The notes: generated from the letters alone by a model not told the origin. DNA of 64,000 nucleotides from Ciona intestinalis (GCF_000224145.3 NC_020170.2:3364646-3428645); one strand, 5' to 3'. Positions 23,949 to 35,004 are shown, numbered from the stretch's first letter. Made by a program: numbers and translations.

Positions 23949-24066
23949 GCCTACAACACCCGGTATTCCCAGGCGGTCACCCATCCAAGTACTAACCGGG
24001 CCCGACGTTGCTTAACTTCCCAGATCGGACGAGATGGGGTGTTCTCAACGTGGTATGGTCGTAGGC
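23949..24066 (-). rRNA. 5S rRNA, copy 3
   Basis: Third 118-base gene, 299 bases from copy 2 and first in the direction of transcription. Its terminator is GTGTTTTC. Its 5' flank keeps the proximal AGCGCTGTTTCGTGAAGT box but diverges from the other copies beyond about -27. Confidence 0.97.
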
Positions 24067-24951
24067 GATTGTACTTCACGAAACAGCGCTCATAACTATA
24101 GAGCACAACGATCACTATATAACATTACACTGCACAACAGGTAAAACCTAAACAGTCGTATCCATTAGGTCTCTAACAACAAGGTACCGATATTAATATT
24201 ATTAATATAAGCGTATTACTAACAGGTACTGCGGGGGAAAATGGGATACCATCTGCACCTAAATCCCATTTTTTCTCGTTCACTCTTTTGCCAATAACTA
24301 AGTAACTTTTCTACAGTGTAAGTAAACTACTACTCTGCCTATTTGCTAAACTGCATTGTGTTACTTCCATGATAACACTTGATTTGCAACCTGTTCCGTG
24401 CGTATATATAAATTACTTCTACATTTAACAACAATGGTTTCTTTAAAAATTACAGTGTAACCCGCGCTATACAAGTTCTGTCTTAATAACATTGCTGCGT
24501 TACTACGTCCTTGTCAAAAGCCTATAGTAAACACACGCGCAGCGACTTACGTGTAATCATGCTTCAGGAATGAAATCTCGCAAGTAATTAGGAGGTAATT
24601 AAGAAGCAGGAGCAATAGCAGGCAGTGGGTATTATGCCAACAGCAGATTTAGTTGACATACGTAACAATCAAATAAATGTGTTTTTTGCGTTAACAAATG
24701 AATGCTGTATAACTGCGCATCATAATTTGTTTATGATCATAGTCACATAGTGGGTGCATTCTCGCAAATATAAAACGGATGGGCGTATCGTCATATCTGT
24801 TGCTGGTTTTTAGGCACCATATATGCTAACATATGTGGACAATTAGTAATACGCAACTATAGTACATTTTTATTGATTGTTATCATCTGGGAATTTATAA
24901 ATGTACGGCTTAATGACAGCTTATAGGTCTCAGTTTTCTATCTCTTTCAAT
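24067..24951. other. Spacer between 5S genes and the cationic peptide gene
   Basis: Contains one truncated type-B miniature element (about 24224-24285) and otherwise unassigned AT-rich sequence. A minus-strand AATAAA near 24868 could serve the peptide gene. Confidence 0.4.
24224..24285 (+). mobile_element. Miniature element type B, 5' fragment
   Basis: TACTGCGGGGGAAAATGGGA and about 40 bases of body. Confidence 0.55.
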
Positions 24952-26016
24952 TTATTCTTCGATTTGCTTCAAGACTGCTTCCATAGCATCGTTATCTGTA
25001 ATGATATACATAGGATATTAACTTGCCAAGGAAATTGAATATTTATTTACATATCCCAAAATATTAATACAGTATAGTAGGTTGAAAAAGATTGGACATA
25101 ATCTGATTCTATTTTTTCGCCCCATTTTTAATAACGAATATTTACAGAATTATATATACAGTAGGGTGGGGGAAGATGGGACACCCTTAGCACATGATAT
25201 CCAAACATCCTGATCGTGTTTTATATACTTAACATCTGTATATGGGAGTCGTAGGGATAAGGTTTTGTAATTCTTTAAATTTTATATGCTTCCCACCAAA
25301 TTGGACGAGAAAATAGAATGAAAATGTGTCCCATCTTCCCCCATCCTACTATATAACCGTAGCTTCACGATTCACCGTTGTTATTTGTTAAAAACACGGT
25401 CGGAAAATATAGAATTTATACTAACGGTATCCCATTTTACCCCACAGTACTATGCCAACTTACTACAGAAATCACAGTTAATATTTATTTGTGTGTCAGG
25501 AATTTCAGTATATTAACAGAATAGGAATATTAAAGTTAACACGATTTAACGTACCTGATGCTTCGAAATTTATTTCTTTGCTGAAACCAAAATAAACGAT
25601 ACATGTGTTAGGAAATATATATCAAGTAACATACTTAGGTGAAAAAGGGGTGTGATTTTTAATTGTAGTAGGGTAGGAAAAGAATTTCTCGACCCAATTT
25701 GTAGAAAACAAAGAAATATAAAACCGTTTTCCTAGGACTCTAGACCGTTGTTAACTGTTTCAAACACGACCCAGTCCCGTCTTGCCCCACCCTAATACAT
25801 TTGCTCTACACTAGTGCCCTGTATTAGGTATACAATATAATATGGTTTGTGGAAGCAAAGTATAACCTATACGTACTTGTTCCACCCCCATGAACGTCTT
25901 CTTCGGCCGATAGCTGCTCTAATACCAAAACTAACAAGTGGCCAAATTGCTTCAACTGTGGTTCCAGCCATAAGGACGAGCAGAGCAAAAACGATAACCA
26001 ACTTTGAAGTATTCAT
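24952..26016 (-). CDS. Secreted cationic peptide precursor, antimicrobial-peptide-like
   Basis: Minus-strand exons 26016-25877, 25580-25555 and 24995-24952 encode 69 residues. Residues 1-23 form a signal peptide (MNTSKLVIVFALLVLMAG, then TTVEA). Next comes a cationic, tryptophan-bearing amphipathic segment, IWPLVSFGIRAAIGRRRRSW followed by GWNN. An acidic tail ends the precursor: KEINFEASDNDAMEAVLKQIEE in two halves across the last junctions, net charge about -5. Signal, cationic peptide and anionic propeptide is the layout of ascidian haemocyte antimicrobial precursors such as Ci-MAM-A, whose mature peptide also ends in an Arg-Arg-Ser then Gly-Trp motif. A pyrimidine-rich acceptor ends 5 bases before the ATG, and AATAAA overlaps the stop codon. 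Family assignment and function are inference from architecture; no processing site is proved. Confidence 0.75.
25072..25456 (-). mobile_element. Miniature element type B split by a type A
   Basis: The B halves lie at about 25072-25157 and 25358-25456; the left half ends GAATTATA and the right half resumes ATAACCGTAGC. Confidence 0.85.
25158..25357 (+). mobile_element. Miniature element type A nested in type B
   Basis: Complete copy inserted at TATA of the surrounding B element, so A was mobile after B. Confidence 0.88.
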
Positions 26017-26303
26017 TTTTCTGTGGAAAAAAGGACAGGATTTTAACCATAAAAAATGTTATAGAAGTTAACACGAAAACTATCGTAAATTAGACGTACG
26101 CCAGTTGTAGGCTACAAGTTTCAAATTAGACGTACGCCAGTTGTAGGCTACAACCAATTTTCACACCACTATTCATTTAACTAAAGGCCTATGTTTTTAA
26201 CACGCACTGCTAGTTTTTATACCTTTTTAGGATCCGGGGTAGGATGTGACGTCTGGTCAATTGGGCTGGAAATCCTGTGCACGATTCACCGTAGTATATG
26301 GAT
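25624..26303. repeat. Duplicated block, left copy
   Basis: This block, containing the first exon of the peptide gene and a type-A miniature element, recurs at 26765-27418 with a few small indels and substitutions. The left copy carries an extra internal tandem repeat of about 38 bases at 26098-26150 (unit contains GACGTACGCCAGTTGTAGGC). Confidence 0.9.
25667..25797 (-). mobile_element. Miniature element type A, internally deleted
   Basis: In intron 1 of the cationic peptide gene. Confidence 0.75.
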
Positions 26304-26714
26304 CATGTAACGGTCTATGAGAGGCGTGTCCTAGGTCGCCCCGACAGGTCACACGAGGGTTGTAGATTGACGAAAACGCGTACGTTGATTTGTTGTAAAC
26401 GAATTTATTTTGTACGGGTACGCACGCACGCACGCACGCACGGTTTTCTAAAAATATATACACGATTAAATAATACACAGACACTTAAGTGATACATACA
26501 CACTTAAATAGTACACACACACAGGGCGTACGGTTTACATACTATCACACAAAATAATACGATATATAAAAAACATAGCACCTACCGAACAATTTTAGGA
26601 CAAGATAGCAGGCACACACAGGGCCGCTCAGGGGTAACTATTCAAACAAGATGGATGTTGGCAGATATAAATACAACAGTACACTTGGACTGCGAGGTGA
26701 TCGGAAAAGAAAGA
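26304..26714. other. Unique segment between duplicated blocks
   Basis: About 410 bases with no recognised gene. It includes an (ACGC)n microsatellite near 26420-26442 and ACAC-rich stretches at 26475-26522. It ends at an assembly gap. Confidence 0.5.
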
Positions 26715-26764
26715 NNNNNNNNNNNNNNNNNNNNNNNNNNNNNNNNNNNNNNNNNNNNNNNNNN
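26715..26764. other. Assembly gap (50 N)
   Basis: A run of exactly 50 N, probably of unknown true length. It falls where exons 2 and 3 of the second peptide copy would be expected. Confidence 0.99.
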
Positions 26765-26805
26765 AAGTAACATACTTAGGTAAAAAAGGGGTGTGATTTT
26801 TAATT

Positions 26806-26947
26806 GTAGTAGGGTAGGAAAAGAATTTCAATTTAATTTCTCGACCCAATTTGTAGAAAACAAAGAAATATAAAACCGTTTTCCTAGGACTATAGACCGT
26901 TGTTAACTGTTTCAAACACGACCCAGTCCCGTCTTGCCCCACCCTAA
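26806..26947 (-). mobile_element. Miniature element type A, internally deleted, duplicated copy
   Basis: Counterpart of 25667-25797 in the right duplicated block, with 11 extra bases. Confidence 0.75.
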
Positions 26948-27028
26948 CACATTTGCTCTACACTAGTGCCCTGTATTAGGTATACAATATAATATGGTTT
27001 GTGGAATCAAAGTATAACCTATACGTAC

Positions 27029-27168
27029 TTGTTCCACCCCCATGAACGTCTTCTTCGGCCGATAGCTGCTCTAATACCAAAACTAACAAGTGGCCAAATT
27101 GCTTCAACTGTGGTTCCAGCCATAAGGACGAGCAGAGCAAAAACGATAACCAACTTTGAAGTATTCAT
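27029..27168 (-). CDS. Second copy of cationic peptide exon 1 (partial)
   Basis: Minus-strand ATG at 27168 to the GTACGT donor at 27029. The predicted 46 residues are the same as in the left copy: the signal peptide and the cationic segment through SWGWN. The exons for the acidic tail are not visible because the sequence enters the gap about 260 bases further on. Whether this is a separate gene or an allele cannot be told from the window. Confidence 0.6.
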
Positions 27169-27418
27169 TTTTCTGTGGAAAAAAGGACAGGATTTTAACC
27201 ATAAAAAATGTTATAGAAGTTAACACGAAAACTATCGTAAATTAGACGTACGCCAGTAAGTTTCATAACCAATTTTCACACTACCATTCATTTAACTAAA
27301 GGCCTATGTTTTTAACACGCGCTGCTAGTTTTTATATCTTTTTAGGATCCGGGGTAGGATGTGACGTCTGGTCAATTGGGCTGGAAATCCTGTGCACGAT
27401 TCACCGTAGTATATGGAT

Positions 27419-28072
27419 AACTCACTTCTGTTTTGACCATATTTGGTTGTATTTATAAGGAAAAAAAACAACTACGTGTGTTGAACAGGAAAAGCGTAAT
27501 CCGACCCTCCAAAAACGTAGGCCTACGGCTTTGTGGATTTTTCCGTTTTGTTACTCACTGAAATTGTATTGATATTTTAAAATACATGTTTTTTTTTACT
27601 TAACGAAGAAGTGGCAACAAAAGAGACGCACTTGTCCCATGTTTATGCCAAGATCTAAAGTTAGGCAGGATTTAGCTAACAGCAATAAAGGTTGTATATT
27701 TATCACCGTTTACTGTTATCTTTTTTGTAATCAGGACAGAATTGCAAAAAGTTTTAAAATACACAAACTCCCCACCAAACACGCACGTGAAATCTGACCA
27801 CATGCGGCGCTGTTTGAACACCGACACGAGATTGCCGAATCTCGATTCCAAAACCCTTTTTACATTTTGTGGACCTTAGGGTGGAAGTTTCGGTGAGTTT
27901 TAATAACAAAACACACAAATTAGGCAATGTTTTAGACAAATTTTAATATCATTACACGGCTCAATACAGAAAAGTCACAAAAAGTTAAAAACTTTGCCGG
28001 AAATAATTAGAAAAGCGCAAATTAGGAACAGGCTTGCTTACGTCAAATTTATATCTCCGTTCAATTTCAGCC
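27419..28072. other. Region upstream of RPL32
   Basis: No gene seen. A splice-acceptor-like TCAATTTCAG ends two bases before the RPL32 start codon, so part of this stretch may be a 5' intron or outron. Confidence 0.5.
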
Positions 28073-28991
28073 ATGTCTCCACGTCCGATAAACCAGAAGA
28101 AGATAGTGAAGAAGAGGGTGAAGAAGTTCATCCGTCACCAGTCTGACCGATATAAGAAACTCGCGGTAACTACAATAAGCCCACTATATAGTAGTTTAAC
28201 ATATTGGCCTATGCTATATAACAGTATTTTTCGCACTAGTCAAAAATCTCCTTATTTTACATATTAGGCTGGTAGAAAGTGTTAAGAGAATGGTAGTTTG
28301 GGGTCATTCATAATATAGGGTAAGGATTCTAATACTATATTTTGTTTTAAATATATGTTTTAAGTAATGATTACTTTTGTTTAAAATTTATGCAAAGATG
28401 TATTTTACGTAAGTTATATTGTTTAGCCAAACTGGAGGAAACCAAAGGGTATTGACAGCAGAGTAAGACGTCGATTCAAGGGTCAATATCTTATGCCCAG
28501 CATTGGATATGGAAGTGAAAAGAAGACAAGACATTGTATGAGAGACCACCATGGATTCCGTAAACTTCTTGTCCACAATGTTAGGGATTTAGAGGTAAAT
28601 TCGATGTAATACTAGTACCCAAATAAAAGTGTATTCTATGCGGTCTGGGTCCATATGAAAGCACACCATGAGACCTTGGATTTAACCAGAATTGTCCATT
28701 ATTAGCCTAATGTGTGATAGTGTGGTCAGCCAATTGTATTCTGCATTTTTACTGAGTAATAAATGCTTGTAAACTTAAAACACATTGTAGTTAAAGTAGG
28801 CATATTAATAACATAAATTAAATTTTTGCTTTTTTTAATAGGTCCTTATGATGTCCAACCGAAAATTCGCGGCTGAGATTGCACACGCCGTGTCCAGTCG
28901 CAAGCGTAAAGTGATTGTACAACGTGCCGGTGAACTAAACATCCATGTTACCAATCCTAATGCAAGGTTGAGAAGCGAAGAGAATGAATAA
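28073..28991 (+). CDS. RPL32: 60S ribosomal protein L32 (eL32)
   Basis: Component of the large ribosomal subunit. Exons 28073-28165, 28427-28594 and 28842-28991 encode 136 residues (human 135). Diagnostic stretches are [63 protein letters not shown] and the C-terminus [14 protein letters not shown]. The polyadenylation hexamer AATAAA overlaps the stop codon at 28988-28993. The acceptor abutting the ATG suggests a noncoding first exon or trans-splicing, common for ascidian ribosomal protein genes. Confidence 0.98.
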
Positions 28992-29430
28992 AAAACAAGC
29001 GGTTTCAGACACATTTGTCTTGATTTATTTTGAACTTGCAATGAGTTGAAAAGGTGGTGAATTACACATTGCAAGAATGAAAGAAATGATGTTGAAAGAA
29101 AAACGGCTGCCAGTTATGAGCAACCCCTGGGGTTAAATAAAAAGAGCTAGCATTAGATCAGTTTGAAGTAGCTGATGAAAAAGCTCCTTGAATAAATGTT
29201 TCGCAGGCACACATGCATTCATAAAAAACTGGCATGCAAAGACAGGTTTCTGAACCACTTTTTTTTGATAAAATTAACTAAGAGTTTGTAAACAAAATTG
29301 CACCTACCATACTTTTAAGACTCGGTATTATGTATCGGATTACCTAAAAAAGAATTGAAACAAAAGTTTCCAGCTCTACGAAGTGTTTATAAGTTTCAGG
29401 CTTTCAGCAGCGTTATTAAATATAGTTGAG

Positions 29431-32400
29431 CTAAATTGTACATCCTAGAACTTCTTCAAACTTCCCTTGGCAAACATATCGCAAATCTCGTTGTGCTGCA
29501 CAAGTTATGTTCTCCATTTGTTGGCATGTCAACAACTTATTGATTGTCATGTTTTCTTCACACGGATCAAGTATTGCGTGTTCGTTTGGCAGAAGAACAC
29601 CGCTAGCAAGAACTATAAAAAATAACTCTTATACCATATACACAGTATTACCTATGACTGTATAATCTTTAGTTAAAATACTGTTAGGGGTCGTAAACAG
29701 CATCAAGGCTAAAATTGACCGCACATAAGTTTAAGCAGGACAACAGCACTAGATAGAACTAAAATATCCAACTCTCATCTCATGGCATACACCTAATATT
29801 CCGTATGACTTTACCGTAGACCAAAAGTACAACAAAAGCAATTATACCGAAATGCACTGCAAAAAAAATGTTAGAGTCACCAATAAACTTACAGTCACTT
29901 AATAATGAGAACGGAATTCGGATTGTAAAAAAAAAACTTTCTTTTAACCTAAAAAGTTTAGCATAACCAGACTAGACTTAAAATGTGACCTAAAAGTACC
30001 AAAAAACTGCCAACACCAATCATGCAAACAAACTTTACACAAAACAACCAACCTTCTAATGTCCTTAGAAACAAGCTAGCAATCCACTGATGATCTTGTG
30101 CAGTAACTTCATGGTGATCACTATCAACTTTACTGTTGTTTCCCACCTCACTAGTAAAGTTGACTACTACAAATACAATCCACATTGGTGTATCGGCCCA
30201 ACCATTACCACGTATCTTCATATCAAGGAATAATCGAATGGTCCCAACTTTTACTGGTGCTTTGTTTATCTGTTATCGTAAAGTAATGAAATTTATTTGA
30301 ATATTTCCCATTCAAGATTTCGTTGTAAAATGAGCATCCCAATTCCTATATATTAACATTATTTGTATGCAACTGGTTCCATATTCTGTTCAATTTTGTA
30401 TTTGCTATTACTGGAACATTAGAAACATTAGAAGGTGCTTTGTAACTTACAGTCTGACCATTTTTTTAAAAACTGGTACTAAACTGCAGTTACATAAGTC
30501 ACTATTTATTTGATTACCTAAATTTGATTGAAAACAGATATCAAACTGTTTTTATTAGACGTGATTTTGGTGGGTCTTTGGGTATACATTGGTGCTAAGA
30601 TTAACATTTGTATTTGAAAACCAAGCATTTAGTTTACATATTGTACCGTGTACAATAAGTATCCAAACACTGTTTTCAATAATGTGTCAGTCGACAGAAT
30701 TGTTCTTGATTACTTTTGTGCTCACACATGTTACCAGACAGTTAGGCTGCAATTTTGAAAATCTTAATATTTAGATTTTGTATTTTCTGGAATTAGTATA
30801 TAAATGTGGTTTTGGAACAGCAGTTGTATGTTTGTACCTTACGGTCAAACCATCTCGTTCGTCGTATCAATGTAAGATTAGAGAGGCAGTTATCAACATT
30901 TAAACCATTAGTTGGATTTTCTTCAGCTGTGTCAGTGCACCATGAGAGTGAATATTTCGGAGAAGTAAGCCTGGATTAATAGGCAACACACAATTGTTAA
31001 ATAATGACCTTTTGTTTCAAGGCCGGAATTTCAAAGCTATTGGCAGTGTCAGTTATTCTACCAAACTTTGTAGTTTTTTTATCGGAAAATGCAAATTCAG
31101 GAGATGTTGCAAACTGAATTTGTAAGCTATTAGTTACAAGATTGTCTATTTTTCATTACCCAAACTACTGATTTTTAATTTTTCACACCATTTTTTTAAA
31201 TTTTACAGCTATATATAGTTTAAAATTCTATAATTACCCTTAGACATTAGACCACAGTACTTTATACGTTTTAAACCTAGAAACTTGTTTATTATCAATT
31301 AGTGTTTAGAAGTTTTATAGATTTAAGTAGCTAAAAATGAAATTTGGCAACTATACAAAACCTACTTACCAATATAGGAATGACCATCACATTATTTTTT
31401 ATAACCTATTAAATTAATCTACTTAGTAGAAGAAAAATAAAAATAAATATATATATTGTTTTTAATTTTGATTGGCAAAAAATATTTTCAAATTAATGTT
31501 TTAAAGTTTTAAAATACACAAGCAGCTTGAACCGATTACATTACATCATAAAGAATGTACATACCTCACTTCCACAACAGCATTGAGTAAATTAGAATGT
31601 GTGATTTTTATAATTTCATTTTCCTCATCAAGTACAACTGTGTATAATTCTACATCATGCTTAGGGTCGCTCTTAAATGCTTCAATTATAAGATCAGGAA
31701 ACAACCTCAAAAAGGACTTCGTAACTTTGTTCTAAAAAATATAAATAACTTGTGAATGTGTTGCAAGATGTAGAATTAATTGCAAAACATTTTTGAGTTC
31801 TCTGTAATAGAATAATTAATAAACTGAATAGTTCTGTATGCCTTTAATTCACACAATAGGCTACTATTTTTAACGACAGTTGTTATAACATAGGTGTTGA
31901 TAGACCTTGTGTCAGCTTACCAGTTACTATGTATGTTACTTTGTGAGTGATTATTTTTGGGGCATTTTTTTAATGTATGGCTGGTAATTTGGACAACTCA
32001 TTAGTGAATAGTGACCCTGGGTTGAAGCATTTGCTGTTAAATATCTTGCCCAAAGACACATATGCTCACAATGATAGATTGATGAGCCTTGAACCCATTA
32101 CCATGCCGGCATGTCAGACAGTTAAATTCATTTGTTATTATCTTTACTATTACTTACTTTGCACAACACAACATGACCCAGGTGTTGTAAACTGTTAAGC
32201 ATTAATCGTATATTAGCGCAACCATAACCAACAACACCAATCAATCTCTGGTCCTTGTCAGCTTCATCAATTCGTTCTAACGCTGTCGGAGCTGAATGCT
32301 TAACAACTTGACTTGAATTTTCTGGACATGGTTCTGGCGATTTATCTACTTCCTTTTTATTAGGAGAGCTGGTTTGCTGTTCGAGTTTTTTCATTTTTTC

Positions 32401-34122
32401 TTCCAGCTTCCGCGATTCCAGTATTTCGTTAATCGTCACCTCTAAAATACTGATCAACTGGTCTTGCCTATTCTCTCTGGGTTTTGAGGCAGTATCATCT
32501 GAACTTTCTTCTGTTTTACCAGCAACTTTTGATTTTGAACTATCAGCACCAGATTCTTGTGCTTTTGAAATATCTTTAACTTTCTGGGTAGTATCTTTCA
32601 TATCTTCTTCTATTTTATTTTGAAACACCAAACAATTTGCAAGGTGTTTTAGCATTAATAAAACGGCCTGATTTAAATTAAGAACGCGCAGCCTAAATAA
32701 TTTATCAACAAGAATTTCCTTGCTTCTCTTCTGTATTACGCTCTCCAACCCAAATGGTGGCCAACTGTCTTCATTTTTTTGCTTCGTAACTGTAACAATA
32801 TCAAACCCATATCTCTCTTCTCTTCCTAGGCTTTTTATCCCTTGCTTATACACTTCAACCCCTTCTTCAGCATTAGTTTTTTCAATGTTTTCAGTTTTTT
32901 CAAACCCTTCAGCATAACCTCCATCATAGTTGTCCACATACCTCTGACTGTAATCCCCAACACCAGAATTACGACCCCGGTTAGGAATTTTACTTTTTCT
33001 CAATTGATTGCTCTCCATACCAGAAGGTCTTTTTCGATTACTTTGTGCATCGCCAATGCTCCAACTCTGATCCTCTTGCCACTGATCTTCACCATACCCA
33101 ACACCCCCCCATTCTCTCTCTTCAGGAATTTCAGTGTATTCATTTCTATACTGTGGTGGGTTACGACCATGCATGTATTTTTCTTCATTATCCTGCCATG
33201 TAGAATTGTTTCCACCATCTTGATAACTCTTCCACCTTCCATGTCCTCCAACATCACTCTTTTTAAGATCTCCTCTCCCTCTCTGTAACATCCCTCTTCC
33301 TCTTTCAGTAATCCCAGCTCTTCCTCTTTTAATCATTGAACCTCTTGGTAAGGGGAGTAAACCTCTTCCTCCACCCATCATCACACCTCTCCCTCTTTTA
33401 ACAACACCTCTACCCCTTTCCACAAAGGAAGTTTTTTTCATTGGTGAAATTCCACCCCTATTCAAAAGCCCTCTTTGTTGTATATTTTGTCCTCTTGCTA
33501 CAAACCCTCCTCTGCTTTTATCAGCATTTTCTCCACGCTGTGGTCCAAAAATTGGAAACAAACCTCTGCGTAATTTACCCCGCCCTTCCTTTTTAACGAA
33601 ACCACCTCTTCCCTCGATGCCACGTCCTCTTTTACTCGAATCAAGAAATCCTCTGCCGCCTCTTGCTCCATGTCCTCTTTTAATCAATCCTCTCTCTCCA
33701 GGTCCACCTCTTCCTCTATGAAGGTGCTCCCCTCTCCCTCTTTTACCACGCCAGCCTCTTTGATTATTGAACCCCATATTATCACCGCTCCAACTTTGCC
33801 CCACTCCTCCACCAAATTCATCCCCATAAAATTCCTCCTCCCCTTGCCATTGCTCCGCATACCCTTGCTCGCTTGCATTATTACCATATGCAAAATCTTC
33901 TTGTCTACCCCAGTTAGCATCATATGCATTCATATTTCCATTACCTTGCTCCCATTCCCCAGAATACGATTCATCGTCGTAACCATATTCATTATATGTG
34001 TTGTCTGTACCACCATATCCAGCACCACCAAATTCTTCATTATTGTTAAAAGAATTATAATCTGCATTGTATTGTGGGTTGTGCTGGTTGCCACGGCGAC
34101 CACGAAAAGGAGTGAAACTCAT
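29431..34122 (-). CDS. RG-rich DZF-domain RNA-binding protein (ILF2/ILF3/ZNF326-like)
   Basis: Minus-strand exons 34122-32158, 31731-31565, 30970-30838, 30269-30053 and 29612-29431 encode 887 residues. The first about 130 residues are Tyr/Gly/Asn/acid-rich. Residues about 120-300 carry many RGRG, RGG and KRGRG repeats, typical of nucleic-acid binding and arginine methylation. A Lys/Glu-rich coiled region follows. The C-terminal part (about 600-880) is a DZF domain, the nucleotidyltransferase-like dimerisation fold of NF45/NF90: LIGVVGYGCANIRLMLNSL, VVLCKNKVTKSFL, LIRRTRWFDRK, VGTIRLFLDMKIRGNGW, LASGVLLPNEHAILDPCE, FEEVLG. The IR-L-D-x-x-IR and DPCE segments resemble ILF2 most, but the 655-residue first exon is unlike ILF2 (about 390 residues). 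No zinc fingers are visible. Known relatives act in mRNA splicing and stability. It is divergent from the sulfotransferase gene, with 880 bases between the start codons. Confidence 0.88.
31870..32115 (+). repeat. Dispersed repeat C, near full length
   Basis: Aligns along its length with the copy at the right edge of the window, sharing TACTATGTATGTTACTTTGTG, GTATGGCTGGTAATTTGGAC, ATCTTGCCCAAAGACACATA and CCTTGAACCCATTACC. It lies in the first DZF-gene intron, about 40 bases from the exon. Confidence 0.8.
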
Positions 34123-35004
34123 TTGTTGTAATTTTCAACCTAATATTCAAGATCTAATAAACATGAGGTTATTAAACGTCAAAATTACCATATTTGTCAC
34201 TATTTTTACTATTTATATTAAACAAATAACATGCTCTATCCATATGCCTACGTGAAATGGTGTTTTTTTATAAGAATCTGAAACCGAATAGACCTATAAA
34301 TCGCAATAAAAAGAATGATATTGTCAAGCACAAGAATGATAGAATTCGAAAAAGGCTGGACGACGGAAACAAAAAATTATAAACTAACTTTTGGTAATTT
34401 ACGTTCTAACTCTCCTAACCGTTCCTGTTTTTTATTTAATATAGACACCCTTCAAAAACAAAACGTAGTAAAACACTTTTATTTACAAGAAACGGGTATT
34501 CCCCAAACGATAAACGCAAACCCAAACAGCAAAATTGCGCCACCCATATTCTATATAAATAACTGGCCAAAACTAGGGCATTGACCAGTTTTTAATTGTG
34601 GCTTTGTGGTAAATTGAGCTTACAACCATGATGTATGATCTACGGCTATGTGTGGTTGATGTGCGATTACATAACATCAGAGTACGGTCAATGTCTGTGA
34701 ATATGTTCGGTCAATGTATTTATGTGAATATGTACTGTCATTGTGTGTGAATATGTACGGTCAACGTCTGTGAAAATGTACGGTCAATGTATGCGAATAT
34801 GTACGGTCATTGTCTGTGAATACACTGAAATACAATGTCCCGCTTCCTTTAAATTCATTAACTCCTTGTTACGTTTTGAATTGTTATTTAACTCGCCACA
34901 GGCCTGAGGCTATACCCGCTAACTACCTTATCACCTCGAGGTGTACGAGTGCAGTTTTTTGAAACAGCAACAGAAGCAACAAAGAGCTAATTCGGGTTTA
35001 TGGA
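34123..35004. other. Shared upstream region of DZF and sulfotransferase genes
   Basis: Both genes start from this interval in opposite directions, so it should hold both promoters. It also contains the minisatellite at 34684-34826. No clear TATA box was seen. Confidence 0.5.
34684..34826. repeat. Minisatellite of about 23-base units
   Basis: About six imperfect tandem copies of a unit like TACGGTCAATGTCTGTGAATA, varying in the middle. They lie between the divergent DZF and sulfotransferase genes. Confidence 0.85.

Larger units (their letters stand above)
26765..27418. repeat. Duplicated block, right copy
   Basis: Near-copy of 25624-26303, starting directly at the gap and ending at the same internal point (CGTAGTATATGGAT). 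It has an 11-base insertion near the transposon and lacks the tandem repeat of the left copy. It could be a true tandem duplication or an unmerged second haplotype. Confidence 0.85.

Noticed and set aside
26257-26484. Overlapping frames around the ACGC microsatellite
   Set aside because: The frames arise from the simple repeat; no signal of coding.
28595-28841. Possible snoRNA in RPL32 intron 2
   Set aside because: Ribosomal-protein introns often host snoRNAs and GGTCT/AGACC can pair here, but I found no convincing C/D or H/ACA boxes.
32842-33288. 148-residue plus-strand open frame over the DZF gene
   Set aside because: It is antisense to the RG-rich first exon; its length follows from the purine/pyrimidine bias of Arg/Gly codons and it has no family resemblance. 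The same applies to 33670-34131.
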